The notes below the pieces were generated by a model. It did not search any database. It saw only the letters and a program-made list of their open reading frames with translations, and had not been told where the DNA came from. From CBFHMJ01 sp965656875 (lineage in GTDB: Bacteria > Pseudomonadota > Gammaproteobacteria > Enterobacterales > Alteromonadaceae), in NCBI GenBank assembly GCA_965656875.1, contig CBFHMJ010000032.1, forward strand, positions 124,001 to 188,000: a stretch of DNA of 64,000 bases. The letters are read 5' to 3'. The position numbers and the translations under genes are program-made. Positions 25,216 to 34,110 of the stretch are shown here, piece by piece (the stretch's first letter is position 1; every line of letters begins with the position of its first letter).

Positions 25216-26871
25216 ATGAAAAGTCTTTGGGACTCGTCTCTTGCAAGTAAATTAAGTACACCACTTGAACTAAGAGTGTACACGTCACGTTTGTTAGGTC
25301 AGGAGCCATCTTTGGTTCTTCATGGCGGTGGAAATACATCTGTTAAAGATACGGTAGAGAACCTGTTTGGAGAGAAAGAAGATATTCTTTTTGTCAAAGG
25401 CAGCGGTTGGGATTTGGCAACAATAGAAGCTGAAGGTTTTGCACCCGTTAAGATGGATGTCTTATTAAAAATGGCTGAAATGCCGTCATTAAGCGACAGT
25501 GATATGGTCAAATATCAACGAGCTGCTATGACTAATCCATCTGCACCTAATCCTTCTGTAGAAGCGATTCTTCATGCAATTATTCCTTTCAAATATGTAG
25601 ACCACACACATGCTGATGTCATTGTAACAATGACCAATACTCCTACCGGTGAAGCTCGAATTGAAGAGTTATTCGGTAAGAACATGCTTATCATCCCATA
25701 CATCATGCCGGGTTTTGTACTTGCCCGTCTTGTTTACGAAATGACTCAAGATATTGACTGGCAATCTCTGGATGGCATGGTGTTGATGAACCATGGATTG
25801 TTCACTTTCGATGATGATGCAAAACGTTCTTATGAAAAGACAATTGAACTGGTAACAAAAGCTGAAGAGTACCTGGCAACCAGTGCTGCATCTATATCAT
25901 ATGAAGCTGGAGAAGTTGAGTTGGATTTGCACACCATGGCTGCAATCAGAATGGAAGTTTCAGAACATAAAGGTGCTTCTACAATTGCTCATTTTAACAC
26001 GTCAGTTGAAGCGGAAACCTTCTCTCGTCAAGACATTGAATCAATCGGGGTCAGAGGGCCATTAACGCCAGATCATGTTATTCGTACTAAAAGGATTCCA
26101 GCAATTATTAAGCCGGGATCTGTGAGTGAGTCGCTGAACAGTTATGTTGAACAATATAAAGCGTATTTTGCCGACTATGCTCAGGACGAAGTCTGTTTAA
26201 ATCCCGCGCCAGGCTATGGTGTAATTCCGGGATTTGGTAGCGTTTCATTTGGTAAAGCATTGAAAGAAGCTCTGATTATCAAAGATATTAATCAGCACAC
26301 GTTTAAATCAATTATGACAGCAGAGGCGTTAGATTCTTACCAGGCGCTACCAGCTAAAGATATTTTTGATGTTGAGTATTGGGAACTTGAGCAGGCAAAA
26401 CTTAAAAAAGGTGGCAAACCTGCAGAACTTGCTGGCAAAGTAGCGGTAGTCATTAATGGCGGCACTGCTCTCGGTGATGCAAGTGTTGCTGCATTAAAAG
26501 CTAAAGGTGCGGAAGTCGTCACTTTTGATCCTGCTCTTCAGTCGTCAGAACAAGCCGTAGAAGAATTTTTTGGATCGTTAATTTCTACTTATGGTGGCGT
26601 TGATATTCTGGTTCAGTTGTTCAATACCGATGGTTTGTTTGCTTTCTACCAGAAACTTCTGGAATTCTTCCCTTACAGTATGGATCCGGTTGTAGTTAAT
26701 GTTCAGGTCGAAGATGAAGATTTATCATTGTTTGTTGACCCATCAGCTGCTCGTTTCAATTCGATATTGACGGGTGATTTTGATGAGCCAAATGCTGTTG
26801 CTTCTATGGTTGCAGCGATGGCTGGTGAACAGTTTAAGCATTGCCGAGAGCAAGTAGTCGTAATCGGCTAA
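25216..26871 (+). CDS. Class II aldolase fused to a degenerate SDR-like domain
   Basis: A 551-aa protein. Residues 1-390 are a class II (zinc) aldolase/epimerase of the type found in bifunctional rhamnulose-phosphate aldolase/dehydrogenases. The expected metal and base residues are present: Glu116 in PSVEAILH, His130 and His132 in DHTHADV, His193 in MNHGLF. From about 400 a Rossmann-like unit begins (LAGKVAVVINGGTALGDASV), but the Gly-rich loop is shortened, I find no YxxxK pair, and the domain is only about 150 residues. NAD-linked dehydrogenase activity is therefore unlikely. ATG 25216 has a GAGGA site. It heads the set with the AI-2-type kinase and cupin, suggesting it cleaves a phosphorylated sugar-like product. 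Confidence 0.85.
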   Translation: MKSLWDSSLASKLSTPLELRVYTSRLLGQEPSLVLHGGGNTSVKDTVENLFGEKEDILFVKGSGWDLATIEAEGFAPVKMDVLLKMAEMPSLSDSDMVKYQRAAMTNPSAPNPSVEAILHAIIPFKYVDHTHADVIVTMTNTPTGEARIEELFGKNMLIIPYIMPGFVLARLVYEMTQDIDWQSLDGMVLMNHGLFTFDDDAKRSYEKTIELVTKAEEYLATSAASISYEAGEVELDLHTMAAIRMEVSEHKGASTIAHFNTSVEAETFSRQDIESIGVRGPLTPDHVIRTKRIPAIIKPGSVSESLNSYVEQYKAYFADYAQDEVCLNPAPGYGVIPGFGSVSFGKALKEALIIKDINQHTFKSIMTAEALDSYQALPAKDIFDVEYWELEQAKLKKGGKPAELAGKVAVVINGGTALGDASVAALKAKGAEVVTFDPALQSSEQAVEEFFGSLISTYGGVDILVQLFNTDGLFAFYQKLLEFFPYSMDPVVVNVQVEDEDLSLFVDPSAARFNSILTGDFDEPNAVASMVAAMAGEQFKHCREQVVVIG

Positions 26872-26945
26872 AAGTCATTCCACTCTGAAAACCAGCGGCT
26901 TAATTGTAGGCCGAGTTGATAATACGAATAAAAACGGGAACTGAG

Positions 26946-28511
26946 ATGAACGAATATTTGTTGACGATTGATGCCGGGACGGGAAGTGGTCGTGCCGTAA
27001 TTTTTGACCTGGCTGGAAATCAGGTAGGCATTGGACAGGAAGAATGGACGCATATCAGTGAGCCGGGTGTTCCAAACTCTATGGGGTTTGATTGCGCGGC
27101 AAACTGGCAATTAATTTGCCGTTGTATCAAACAGGCCGTTGCCCAGGCGGGTATCCAGGCAAGTCAGATTGCTGCGATTTCAGCAACAAGTATGCGTGAA
27201 GGTATTGTTCTTTATGATGAACAAGGTGAAGAACTTTGGGCTGTGGCAAATGTTGATGCCAGAGCGAGTGAAGAAGTCAGATACCTTAATGAGCAGTTTC
27301 CGGATCTTGAATCCGACTTTTATCAACAATCAGGCCAGACATTTGCTCTGGGGGCGATTCCAAGGATTATGTGGTTTAAGGCGCATCATCCTGACCAGTA
27401 TGAGCGACTGGCTAATGTGAATATGATTTCAGACTGGGTGTTAACGCGTCTGAGTGGTGTTGTGGCAACTGAGCCGTCAAACGGCGGAACAACGGGTATT
27501 TTCAGTTTAAGTCAACGTACCTGGGTTGCTTCAATGGCGGAAAAGGTTGGATTAAAATCTGATATTTTTCCGCCGGTGTTTGAGCCCGGAACGCAAATTG
27601 GTGAAGTGACAGGTAAAGCTGCAGAAGAATCAGGTCTTGCACCGGGAACACCGGTTGTTATGGGCGGCGGCGATGTTCAGCTGGGTGCTGCTGGTCTTGG
27701 TGTTGTGAATCCGGGAGATATTGCCGTACTGGGTGGAACATTCTGGCAGCAAGTCGTGAATATTGATGCCAATACTGCACCGCCGCAAGATATGGCAATT
27801 CGCGTCAATCCTCATGTTATTACCGGCCAGTCTCAGGCTGAAGGTATTACGTTTTTCAGTGGGATGGTCATGCGCTGGTTCAGGGATGCATTCTGTGATT
27901 ATGAAAAGCAGCTGGCGAGTAAAGAGGGTGTTGACCCGTATGTCATTCTTGAACGAATGGCTGAGAAAGTTCCTGTTGGCTCCAATGGCATCATGCCGAT
28001 GTTTTCAGATGCTATGAAATACGGCAAGTGGTATCACGCAGCGCCATCATTTATTAATCTTTCTCTTGATTCTGATGCTTGTAACAAAGCTAGCATGTTT
28101 CGAAGTTTACAAGAAAATGCTTGTATCGTATCTGCAATTAATCTTGAGAATATTTTTAAGTTCAGCGGTGTATCAAACGATGAAATCGTTTTTGCTGGTG
28201 GGGCTAGTAAAGGTTTCTTATGGCCACAAATATTAGCAAATGTCACTGGAAAAGCAGTAAAGATTCCAAAGGTCACTGAAGCGACTGCTTTAGGTGGTGC
28301 GATGGCTGCAGGTGTTGCTGTTGGCAAATATGGCAGCATGATTGATGCTGCAAATACACTGGTGAAGTGGGATCGTACGTATGAACCTGATACGACGTCG
28401 TTTGCACAGTATCAGGAGATAAAACAACGTTGGCAGGAGATTTATGCACGTCAGCTACAGCTGGTGGATGATAACCTGACAACATCTATGTGGAAGGCTC
28501 CGGGCCTGTAA
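26946..28511 (+). CDS. lsrK: Autoinducer-2 kinase-like FGGY carbohydrate kinase (LsrK-like)
   Basis: A 521-aa FGGY sugar kinase. The phosphate-1 motif DAGTGSGRAVIFD (9-21) and adenosine/phosphate region FAGGASKGFLWPQILA are intact. It matches what I recall of E. coli LsrK throughout: SMREGIVLYD, ANVDARA, GGGDVQLGAAGLGV, MRWFRDAFC, KWYHAAPSFINLS and the terminal TTSMWKAPGL. LsrK phosphorylates the signal AI-2 (open DPD) at C5. No Lsr transporter, LsrR, LsrF, LsrG or LuxS is in the window, so this is an orphan copy between an aldolase and a cupin. The assignment to AI-2 rests on similarity; another deoxy-sugar substrate is possible. Start ATG 26946. Confidence 0.82.
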   Translation: MNEYLLTIDAGTGSGRAVIFDLAGNQVGIGQEEWTHISEPGVPNSMGFDCAANWQLICRCIKQAVAQAGIQASQIAAISATSMREGIVLYDEQGEELWAVANVDARASEEVRYLNEQFPDLESDFYQQSGQTFALGAIPRIMWFKAHHPDQYERLANVNMISDWVLTRLSGVVATEPSNGGTTGIFSLSQRTWVASMAEKVGLKSDIFPPVFEPGTQIGEVTGKAAEESGLAPGTPVVMGGGDVQLGAAGLGVVNPGDIAVLGGTFWQQVVNIDANTAPPQDMAIRVNPHVITGQSQAEGITFFSGMVMRWFRDAFCDYEKQLASKEGVDPYVILERMAEKVPVGSNGIMPMFSDAMKYGKWYHAAPSFINLSLDSDACNKASMFRSLQENACIVSAINLENIFKFSGVSNDEIVFAGGASKGFLWPQILANVTGKAVKIPKVTEATALGGAMAAGVAVGKYGSMIDAANTLVKWDRTYEPDTTSFAQYQEIKQRWQEIYARQLQLVDDNLTTSMWKAPGL

Positions 28512-28583
28512 CAAACTAACGCATAACCCTGTGTAGGGAATTATTCAGGGTAAATTCTTATTTTTATAACAAGGTAACAGACG

Positions 28584-28958
28584 ATGTATTTAACCAAAGA
28601 ATCGGATCATGAGTATCGTTTTGGCGATTACGGTCCTAAATATCTGACCACTGGCCCAAATGTTGATATGGGCGTCGTCGTAATTATTCCGGGTGAAACT
28701 CACCCATGTCATATGCACACCAAACAAGAGGAATCATTCCTGGTTCTTGAAGGTGAATGTGCTGTTTATATTGACGGTGAGAAAGTTGTGATTAAACAAG
28801 GCGACTATCTACGTTGTGAACCGGGTGAATCTCATTTATTCCGTAATGAAAGTGAAGAGCCATTCAAAGCGGTATTCACTAAAGCCCCACATATGACGGA
28901 AAAAGATAGCGTGTATATTGACTGGGAACCAGGTCAACCATTCCCAGAGAAACCATAA
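28584..28958 (+). CDS. Small single-domain cupin
   Basis: A 124-aa cupin. The metal-binding pattern is complete: His43, His45 and Glu49 in HPCHMHTKQEES and His84 in PGESHLFRN. Such small cupins include isomerases, dioxygenases and sugar-binding proteins, so the reaction cannot be assigned. It follows the LsrK-like kinase by 72 bases and is followed by a terminator, so the three genes form one set; an isomerase-type step on the phosphorylated kinase product is an inference. A short repeat ACCCTG/CAGGGT lies in the gap before it. Confidence 0.85.
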   Translation: MYLTKESDHEYRFGDYGPKYLTTGPNVDMGVVVIIPGETHPCHMHTKQEESFLVLEGECAVYIDGEKVVIKQGDYLRCEPGESHLFRNESEEPFKAVFTKAPHMTEKDSVYIDWEPGQPFPEKP

Positions 28959-28969
28959 GTATCGTAAAA

Positions 28970-28992
28970 GGCTGTTTTTAAACAGCCTTTTT
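28970..28992 (+). terminator. Intrinsic terminator after the cupin
   Basis: GGCTGTTT (28970-28977) pairs with AAACAGCC (28980-28987), followed by TTTTT and further pyrimidines. Closes the aldolase-kinase-cupin set. Confidence 0.88.
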
Positions 28993-29241
28993 CTTTTCTC
29001 CTCTGACCAGTTTTTAATTCTGGTATCTTCCAGGCTGTCCGTTTAGGCTTATAGCAGCCATCTCTAAGCTATAGGAAATATATATAGCTAGTACAGTTAA
29101 AGAATATTTCCCCTTTATCTTTAGAATGGCATATGATAGCTCGCTAACGATATGATTCAGGCCGTTTTGTCATTCTCATACCGTAAAGCCAAGCCTGAAG
29201 CAGTAAATTCATGTAACCCGTTAAACAGCAGGTCTTTAACT

Positions 29242-30435
29242 ATGTCAAACCCACATACCAAGCGTCCGGAATTTAATTGGGAAGATCCTCTAAACCTGGA
29301 TTCTTTGTTATCTGAAGATGAGCGAATGATTCGTGATAGTGCGCATCAGTATTGCCAGGAACAACTTTTTCCCCGTGTATTGGAAGCCAATCGCAACGAA
29401 ATCTTTCATCGTGAAATCATGAATGAAATGGGTGAGCTTGGATTATTGGGTGCAACAATTCCTGAGAAGTATGGTTGTGCAGGGGTTAACCACGTTATTT
29501 ATGGTCTTGTAGCTCGTGAAGTTGAACGTGTTGATAGTGGCTACCGTAGCGCGATGAGTGTTCAGTCCTCGTTGGTTATGCACCCTATTTATGCTTATGG
29601 CACTGAAGAACAACGAATGAAGTACCTTCCAAAACTGGCAACGGGCGAATGGGTTGGTTGTTTTGGTTTGACGGAACCCGATTCAGGGTCTGATCCCGCA
29701 AGTATGTCAACTCGTGCAACAAAAGTAGATGGTGGCTATGTACTGACGGGTACGAAAATGTGGATCACGAATTCACCTATCGCAGATGTGTTTGTTGTTT
29801 GGGCTAAGCTGGATGGTGTTATCAAAGGTTTCATTCTTGAGAAAGGTATGAAGGGACTGAGTGCTCCAAAGATAGAAGGTAAGTTTTCGCTACGTGCCTC
29901 AATTACAGGTGAGATTGTAATGGATGAGGTTTTCGTATCCGAAGAACAGTTATTACCGAATGTCGAAGGTTTGAAAGGCCCATTTGGTTGTTTGAACAAA
30001 GCTCGTTATGGCATTGCCTGGGGAGCGTTGGGTGCAGCAGAGTTCTGTTGGCATGCTGCTCGTCAATATACACTGGACCGTAAACAATTTGGTCGTCCTC
30101 TTGCTGCTACTCAGCTTATTCAGAAGAAGCTTGCTGACATGCAAACAGAAATCACAACGGGTCTATTCTCTTGTTTGCAAGCTGGCCGGTTGATGGACCA
30201 AGGTAATTTGCCGCCGGAAGCTATTTCATTAATTAAACGTAATTCATGTGGTAAAGCACTGGATATTGCGCGTGTTGCCAGAGACATGCATGGCGGTAAT
30301 GGTATTGCTGATGAATTCCATGTTATTCGTCATGTCATGAATCTTGAAGCCGTAAATACTTATGAAGGTACACATGATGTTCATGCACTGATTCTTGGTC
30401 GTGCACAAACAGGCCTTCAGGCATTTTCAGCATAA
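29242..30435 (+). CDS. gcdH: Glutaryl-CoA dehydrogenase
   Basis: A 397-aa acyl-CoA dehydrogenase that oxidises and decarboxylates glutaryl-CoA to crotonyl-CoA in lysine/tryptophan breakdown. The GcdH-specific Arg102 in GYRSAMSVQSSL, which holds the distal carboxylate, and the catalytic Glu at about 375 in NTYEGTHDVHALI are present. CFGLTEPDSGSDP and MWITNSPIADVFVVWAK are family signatures. I start at ATG 29242 because the 30 upstream residues are not family-like. Usually a CoA transferase or LysR regulator is adjacent; here the gene stands alone. Confidence 0.93.
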   Translation: MSNPHTKRPEFNWEDPLNLDSLLSEDERMIRDSAHQYCQEQLFPRVLEANRNEIFHREIMNEMGELGLLGATIPEKYGCAGVNHVIYGLVAREVERVDSGYRSAMSVQSSLVMHPIYAYGTEEQRMKYLPKLATGEWVGCFGLTEPDSGSDPASMSTRATKVDGGYVLTGTKMWITNSPIADVFVVWAKLDGVIKGFILEKGMKGLSAPKIEGKFSLRASITGEIVMDEVFVSEEQLLPNVEGLKGPFGCLNKARYGIAWGALGAAEFCWHAARQYTLDRKQFGRPLAATQLIQKKLADMQTEITTGLFSCLQAGRLMDQGNLPPEAISLIKRNSCGKALDIARVARDMHGGNGIADEFHVIRHVMNLEAVNTYEGTHDVHALILGRAQTGLQAFSA

Positions 30436-30517
30436 TTAGCTGAGATAATAAACGTGATTTGTAGCCATTCAACTTGTCAAAGTTTGTTGGCTGCAATCAA
30501 AAGAATTAGATAAAGAA

Positions 30518-30549
30518 GCATCGATGTTTTTACGTCGGTGCTTTTTTTT
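30518..30549 (+). terminator. Intrinsic terminator after gcdH
   Basis: GCATCGA (30518-30524) pairs with TCGGTGC (30535-30541, one G-T pair), followed by eight T. Confidence 0.85.
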
Positions 30550-30612
30550 GGGCGTTTCAAAAGCTCAGTGAACGAGTAAATAACTGAGCAGGTAAGGAAC
30601 AGGAACCACGAT

Positions 30613-32862
30613 ATGCTTAACAGAAATCAACTAATAACAGAAAACTTCAAAAAGTATGTGTTAAGTGGGGAGTTACCCGAACCCTCAGTCACTTTAATGC
30701 CTGACGACGTTGGCTTGTCAGGAAAAGAACTCATCGATTTATTTGAAACTATGTTGATGAGTCGTCACCTCGATTTACATTCCCGAGAAATGCAAAAGGC
30801 GGGAAACAGTTTCTATACCATTGGTAGTTCAGGTCATGAAGGCAATGCAGTTATTGCGAAAGCATTTAAACCAGATGATATGGCCTTTTTGCATTATCGC
30901 AGTGGCGCGTTCATGATTCAGCGGAGTAAGCAAGTACCTGGAGAAACTCCGCTATACGACATGTTGTTGTCATTTTCTGCATCAGCAGAAGATCCCATTA
31001 GTGGTGGTCGTCACAAAGTGCTGGGAAGTAAAACATTATCCATACCACCGCAAACCAGTACCATTGCTTCTCATTTGCCCAAAGCGGTTGGTGCAGCATT
31101 CAGTGTTCCATTACATGACAGAGCGCCCTGTGAAGGAGAGTTACCATCTGACAGTGTTGTTATCTGTAATTTTGGTGATGCATCGTCAAACCATTCTACT
31201 GCTCAGGGTGCATTTAATACTGCTGCCTGGACAGCTTATCAAAGTGTTCCGTTGCCTCTGGTGTTCATTTGTGAAGATAACGGTATCGGGATTTCTACCT
31301 CAACCCCAACGGGTTGGATCGCCGCGAATTATAAAGACAGGGCCGGGCTGGAATATATCTATTGTGATGGTCTGAATATGTTGGATACCTGGCGTGCGGC
31401 TAAACGCGCTGAATATGTCGCCAGAGTTCTTAAAAAGCCAGTATTTCTGCATATGCGTACGGTCAGATTGTTAGGCCATGCAGGTTCTGACTCAGAGTTT
31501 GCTTACCGTTCATTATCATCAATTGAAGCAAATGAATTCCAGGACCCGTTACTGCATGCGGCTCGTTTGTTGATTTCTCAGGAATTGTTAACGCCTGAAA
31601 AGATTGTGGCGATGTACGATGATATCGCACAAAGAGTAGAGCGAGTGGCTGTTGAAGCAGTGAAACGACCCAGATTGACCTCAGCCAAAGATGTAATGAG
31701 CAGCATTGTTCCACCTTCTCGCGATTCTGATAATACTGTTCCGGTGACAGCGGAGAAGCGTCAGACGTTATTTGCACACGAAAAGCACAATGTCACGAAA
31801 AAACAACACTTGGCCAAGTTAATCAACTGGGCGTTGATGGACTTAATGGCTGAGCGAGAAAACGTAGTTGTTTGTGGTGAGGACGTAGGTAAGAAGGGTG
31901 GTGTGTACAATGTAACCAGCAAACTGTTCGATACATTCGGCGGTAATCGGGTTATCAATACATTACTGGATGAGCAGTCTATTCTGGGACTGGCTATCGG
32001 TCTGGCTCATAATGGCTATCTACCGATTCCTGAAATTCAATTCCTGGCTTATGTTCATAACGCAGAAGATCAGATTCGTGGTGAGGCTGCCACGTTACCA
32101 TTTTTCTCAAACGGACAATTTGATAATCCAATGGTTATCCGGATTGCCGGATTAGCTTACCAGCGTGGTTTTGGTGGTCATTTCCACAACGATAATTCAC
32201 TTGCCGTCTTTCGTGATATACCCGGGATTATTATTGCATGCCCGTCAAATGGTGAAGATGCAGTTGAAATGCTCCGTAGTTGTGTGCGCATGGCTCAGGT
32301 TGAGCGCCGTGTAGTCGTCTTCATTGAGCCTATTGCATTGTATATGAAGAAAGATCTCCATGAAGAAGGTGACGGTTTATGGTCATTCGATTACATCAAA
32401 CCGGAAGATTCATCTCCAATTGAAGCGGGAATGCCTGCGGTTTGGGGAGATGGTGAAGACGTTTGTATAGTGAGTTATGGCAATGGCTACTATTTATCAC
32501 GTCAGGCTGAGAAGCTTTTAAAAGAGAAGGGCATTAATGTTCGCTTAATTGATATTCGCTGGTTAGCACCGTTAAATGTTGATGCCATCATAGACGGGAT
32601 CGGACAGGCAAACAAAGTGCTGGTAGTTGATGAATGTCGTGAGACCGGTTCAATTAGTGAGGCTATTGTCACAGGCTTGTATGAAAAAATGCCTGAAAAA
32701 CCTGTAATTGAGCGTATTACTGCCGAAGATTGTTTTATCCCGCTTGGCACTGCCGCATATACCTTGTTGCCTTCCACCGAGATTATTGTCGATAAAGTAA
32801 CTGAGATGATGTCCGACAAGGTGGCTGTTACTTCATCCTCACTGAACCCGGAAATTGCTTAG
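30613..32862 (+). CDS. Fused alpha/beta 2-oxoacid dehydrogenase E1 (branched-chain type)
   Basis: A 749-aa thiamine diphosphate enzyme with E1 alpha and beta halves in one chain. The alpha half (about 40-370) has the ThDP motif GDASSNHSTAQGAF ending at EDNGIGIS (188-227). The beta half (about 395-735) has VVVCGEDVGKKGGVY, LLDEQSILGLAIGLA and QRGFGGHFHNDNS. It would decarboxylate a 2-oxo acid, but there is no E2 acyltransferase or E3 dehydrogenase nearby; instead a FabD-like acyltransferase follows with 10 bases between stop and start. The substrate is unknown; similarity looks closer to branched-chain oxoacid E1 than to pyruvate AceE. Confidence 0.85.
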   Translation: MLNRNQLITENFKKYVLSGELPEPSVTLMPDDVGLSGKELIDLFETMLMSRHLDLHSREMQKAGNSFYTIGSSGHEGNAVIAKAFKPDDMAFLHYRSGAFMIQRSKQVPGETPLYDMLLSFSASAEDPISGGRHKVLGSKTLSIPPQTSTIASHLPKAVGAAFSVPLHDRAPCEGELPSDSVVICNFGDASSNHSTAQGAFNTAAWTAYQSVPLPLVFICEDNGIGISTSTPTGWIAANYKDRAGLEYIYCDGLNMLDTWRAAKRAEYVARVLKKPVFLHMRTVRLLGHAGSDSEFAYRSLSSIEANEFQDPLLHAARLLISQELLTPEKIVAMYDDIAQRVERVAVEAVKRPRLTSAKDVMSSIVPPSRDSDNTVPVTAEKRQTLFAHEKHNVTKKQHLAKLINWALMDLMAERENVVVCGEDVGKKGGVYNVTSKLFDTFGGNRVINTLLDEQSILGLAIGLAHNGYLPIPEIQFLAYVHNAEDQIRGEAATLPFFSNGQFDNPMVIRIAGLAYQRGFGGHFHNDNSLAVFRDIPGIIIACPSNGEDAVEMLRSCVRMAQVERRVVVFIEPIALYMKKDLHEEGDGLWSFDYIKPEDSSPIEAGMPAVWGDGEDVCIVSYGNGYYLSRQAEKLLKEKGINVRLIDIRWLAPLNVDAIIDGIGQANKVLVVDECRETGSISEAIVTGLYEKMPEKPVIERITAEDCFIPLGTAAYTLLPSTEIIVDKVTEMMSDKVAVTSSSLNPEIA

Positions 32863-32872
32863 GAGTATTCAC

Positions 32873-33910
32873 ATGACAAAACAACGAGCAGTAGTTATTT
32901 GCCCCGGGCGTGGAACGTATAACAAAGACGAACTGGGCTATTTTGCCCGTAATCATTCAGATAAAACATCTATTACTCAGGTGATAGATGCTGAACGTGC
33001 GAACAGAGGACAAAAGCCGGTAGCTGAACTGGATGCTATGGACAAATTCAGTATGCGTCTACATACCGCTGGAGAGAATGCATCGTCACTAATTTATGCT
33101 TGTTCTTTGGGGGATTACCTGTCAATCAATCAGGATGAGTTTGATATTGTCGCTGTTACTGGAAACTCAATGGGATGGTACATCGCGTTGGCTGTTGCCC
33201 AGGCAGTGAATCCACAAGCTGGAGCAAAACTCATTAATACAATGGGTTCGATGATGGAAAATGGTCTTGTTGGTGGACAAATTATTTATCCGATCGTAAA
33301 TGAATACTGGCATCCGGATTCGAGTAAAGAATCATTAGTAGCGCATATCGTTGCTGAATTGAATCAACAACAAGGTGTTGAAATCCACACATCGATCAAA
33401 TTAGGTGGATACATTGTTTTGGGCGCTAATGAGGCGGGTTTAAAAGCTCTGGAGCAATCGTTACCTAATATTGATGATAAGTATCCGATGAAGTTGTTTA
33501 ATCATGGCGCTTTTCACACCCCATTGTTGGATGACATATCATCACGCGCATTTGAACAATTAGGCAATGACATGTTTGATGCGCCCAGCGTACCAATGGT
33601 TGACGGTCGTGGGCATATCTGGCAACCGTATAGCACGGATGCGGAAGCATTGCGTGATTACACTTTGGGCCATCAGGTCGTTGACTATTATGATTTTACA
33701 AAAGCTATTGAAGTGGCAGTGAAGGAATTTGCGCCGGACAAACTGATTATTACTGGACCTGGGGCAACGTTAGGTGGAGCCGTAGCTCAGAGTTTGATTC
33801 GAATAAACTGGCAAGATATTGACAGTAAAGAGGCATTTATTGCACGCCAGAAAGCAGATCCATTTATTATTTCGATGGGTATGAATGGACAGCGCGAATT
33901 AGTTTTATAA
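32873..33910 (+). CDS. FabD-like acyltransferase lacking the malonyl-binding Arg
   Basis: A 345-aa acyltransferase of the FabD/AT fold. It opens VVICPGRGTYNKDELGYF (PGQGSQ equivalent). The nucleophile Ser99 is in GNSMGWY (GHSLGEY in FabD) and the catalytic His215 is in GAFHTPLL. At the position of E. coli Arg117, which grips the malonyl carboxylate, the protein has LINTMGSMM, with Met124 in place of Arg. By analogy with polyketide loading ATs this predicts a non-carboxylated acyl substrate. ATG 32873 has AGGAG 7 bases upstream. Immediately follows the fused E1, so it may take an acyl group derived from it. Confidence 0.82.
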   Translation: MTKQRAVVICPGRGTYNKDELGYFARNHSDKTSITQVIDAERANRGQKPVAELDAMDKFSMRLHTAGENASSLIYACSLGDYLSINQDEFDIVAVTGNSMGWYIALAVAQAVNPQAGAKLINTMGSMMENGLVGGQIIYPIVNEYWHPDSSKESLVAHIVAELNQQQGVEIHTSIKLGGYIVLGANEAGLKALEQSLPNIDDKYPMKLFNHGAFHTPLLDDISSRAFEQLGNDMFDAPSVPMVDGRGHIWQPYSTDAEALRDYTLGHQVVDYYDFTKAIEVAVKEFAPDKLIITGPGATLGGAVAQSLIRINWQDIDSKEAFIARQKADPFIISMGMNGQRELVL

Positions 33911-34007
33911 AAAATGCAGCGTGTTTTTTGAACGTATAGATAAAGGTAAAGTAAATAAAATAAAGCATTTAGCCGTCTAAACACCCATATAAATGGTTTT
34001 ACATAAC

Positions 34008-34042
34008 AAAAAGAAATAAAGAATATTTTTTTATTTCTTTTT
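34008..34042 (+). terminator. AT-rich terminator after the E1/acyltransferase pair
   Basis: Perfect 13-bp inverted repeat AAAAAGAAATAAA (34008-34020) / TTTATTTCTTTTT (34030-34042) with a 9-nt loop. The 3' arm itself supplies the U-rich tract. It lies 98 bases after the acyltransferase stop. Confidence 0.65.
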
Positions 34043-34067
34043 GTTCCACTCAATGCGAGTCTATAGT
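34040..34067 (+). promoter_or_regulatory. cysJ: Probable cysJ promoter
   Basis: TTTGTT (34040-34045), 16-bp spacer, TATAGT (34062-34067), predicted start about 34074. This places the GTG at 34069 upstream of the transcript and supports ATG 34111 as the cysJ start. The -35 overlaps the T-rich arm of the preceding terminator. In enterobacteria this promoter class needs CysB; no defined CysB box can be read. Confidence 0.5.
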
Positions 34068-34110
34068 TGTGCAAATTCTTACTTATGCACAATTAGGCTT
34101 GCGTTCAACT

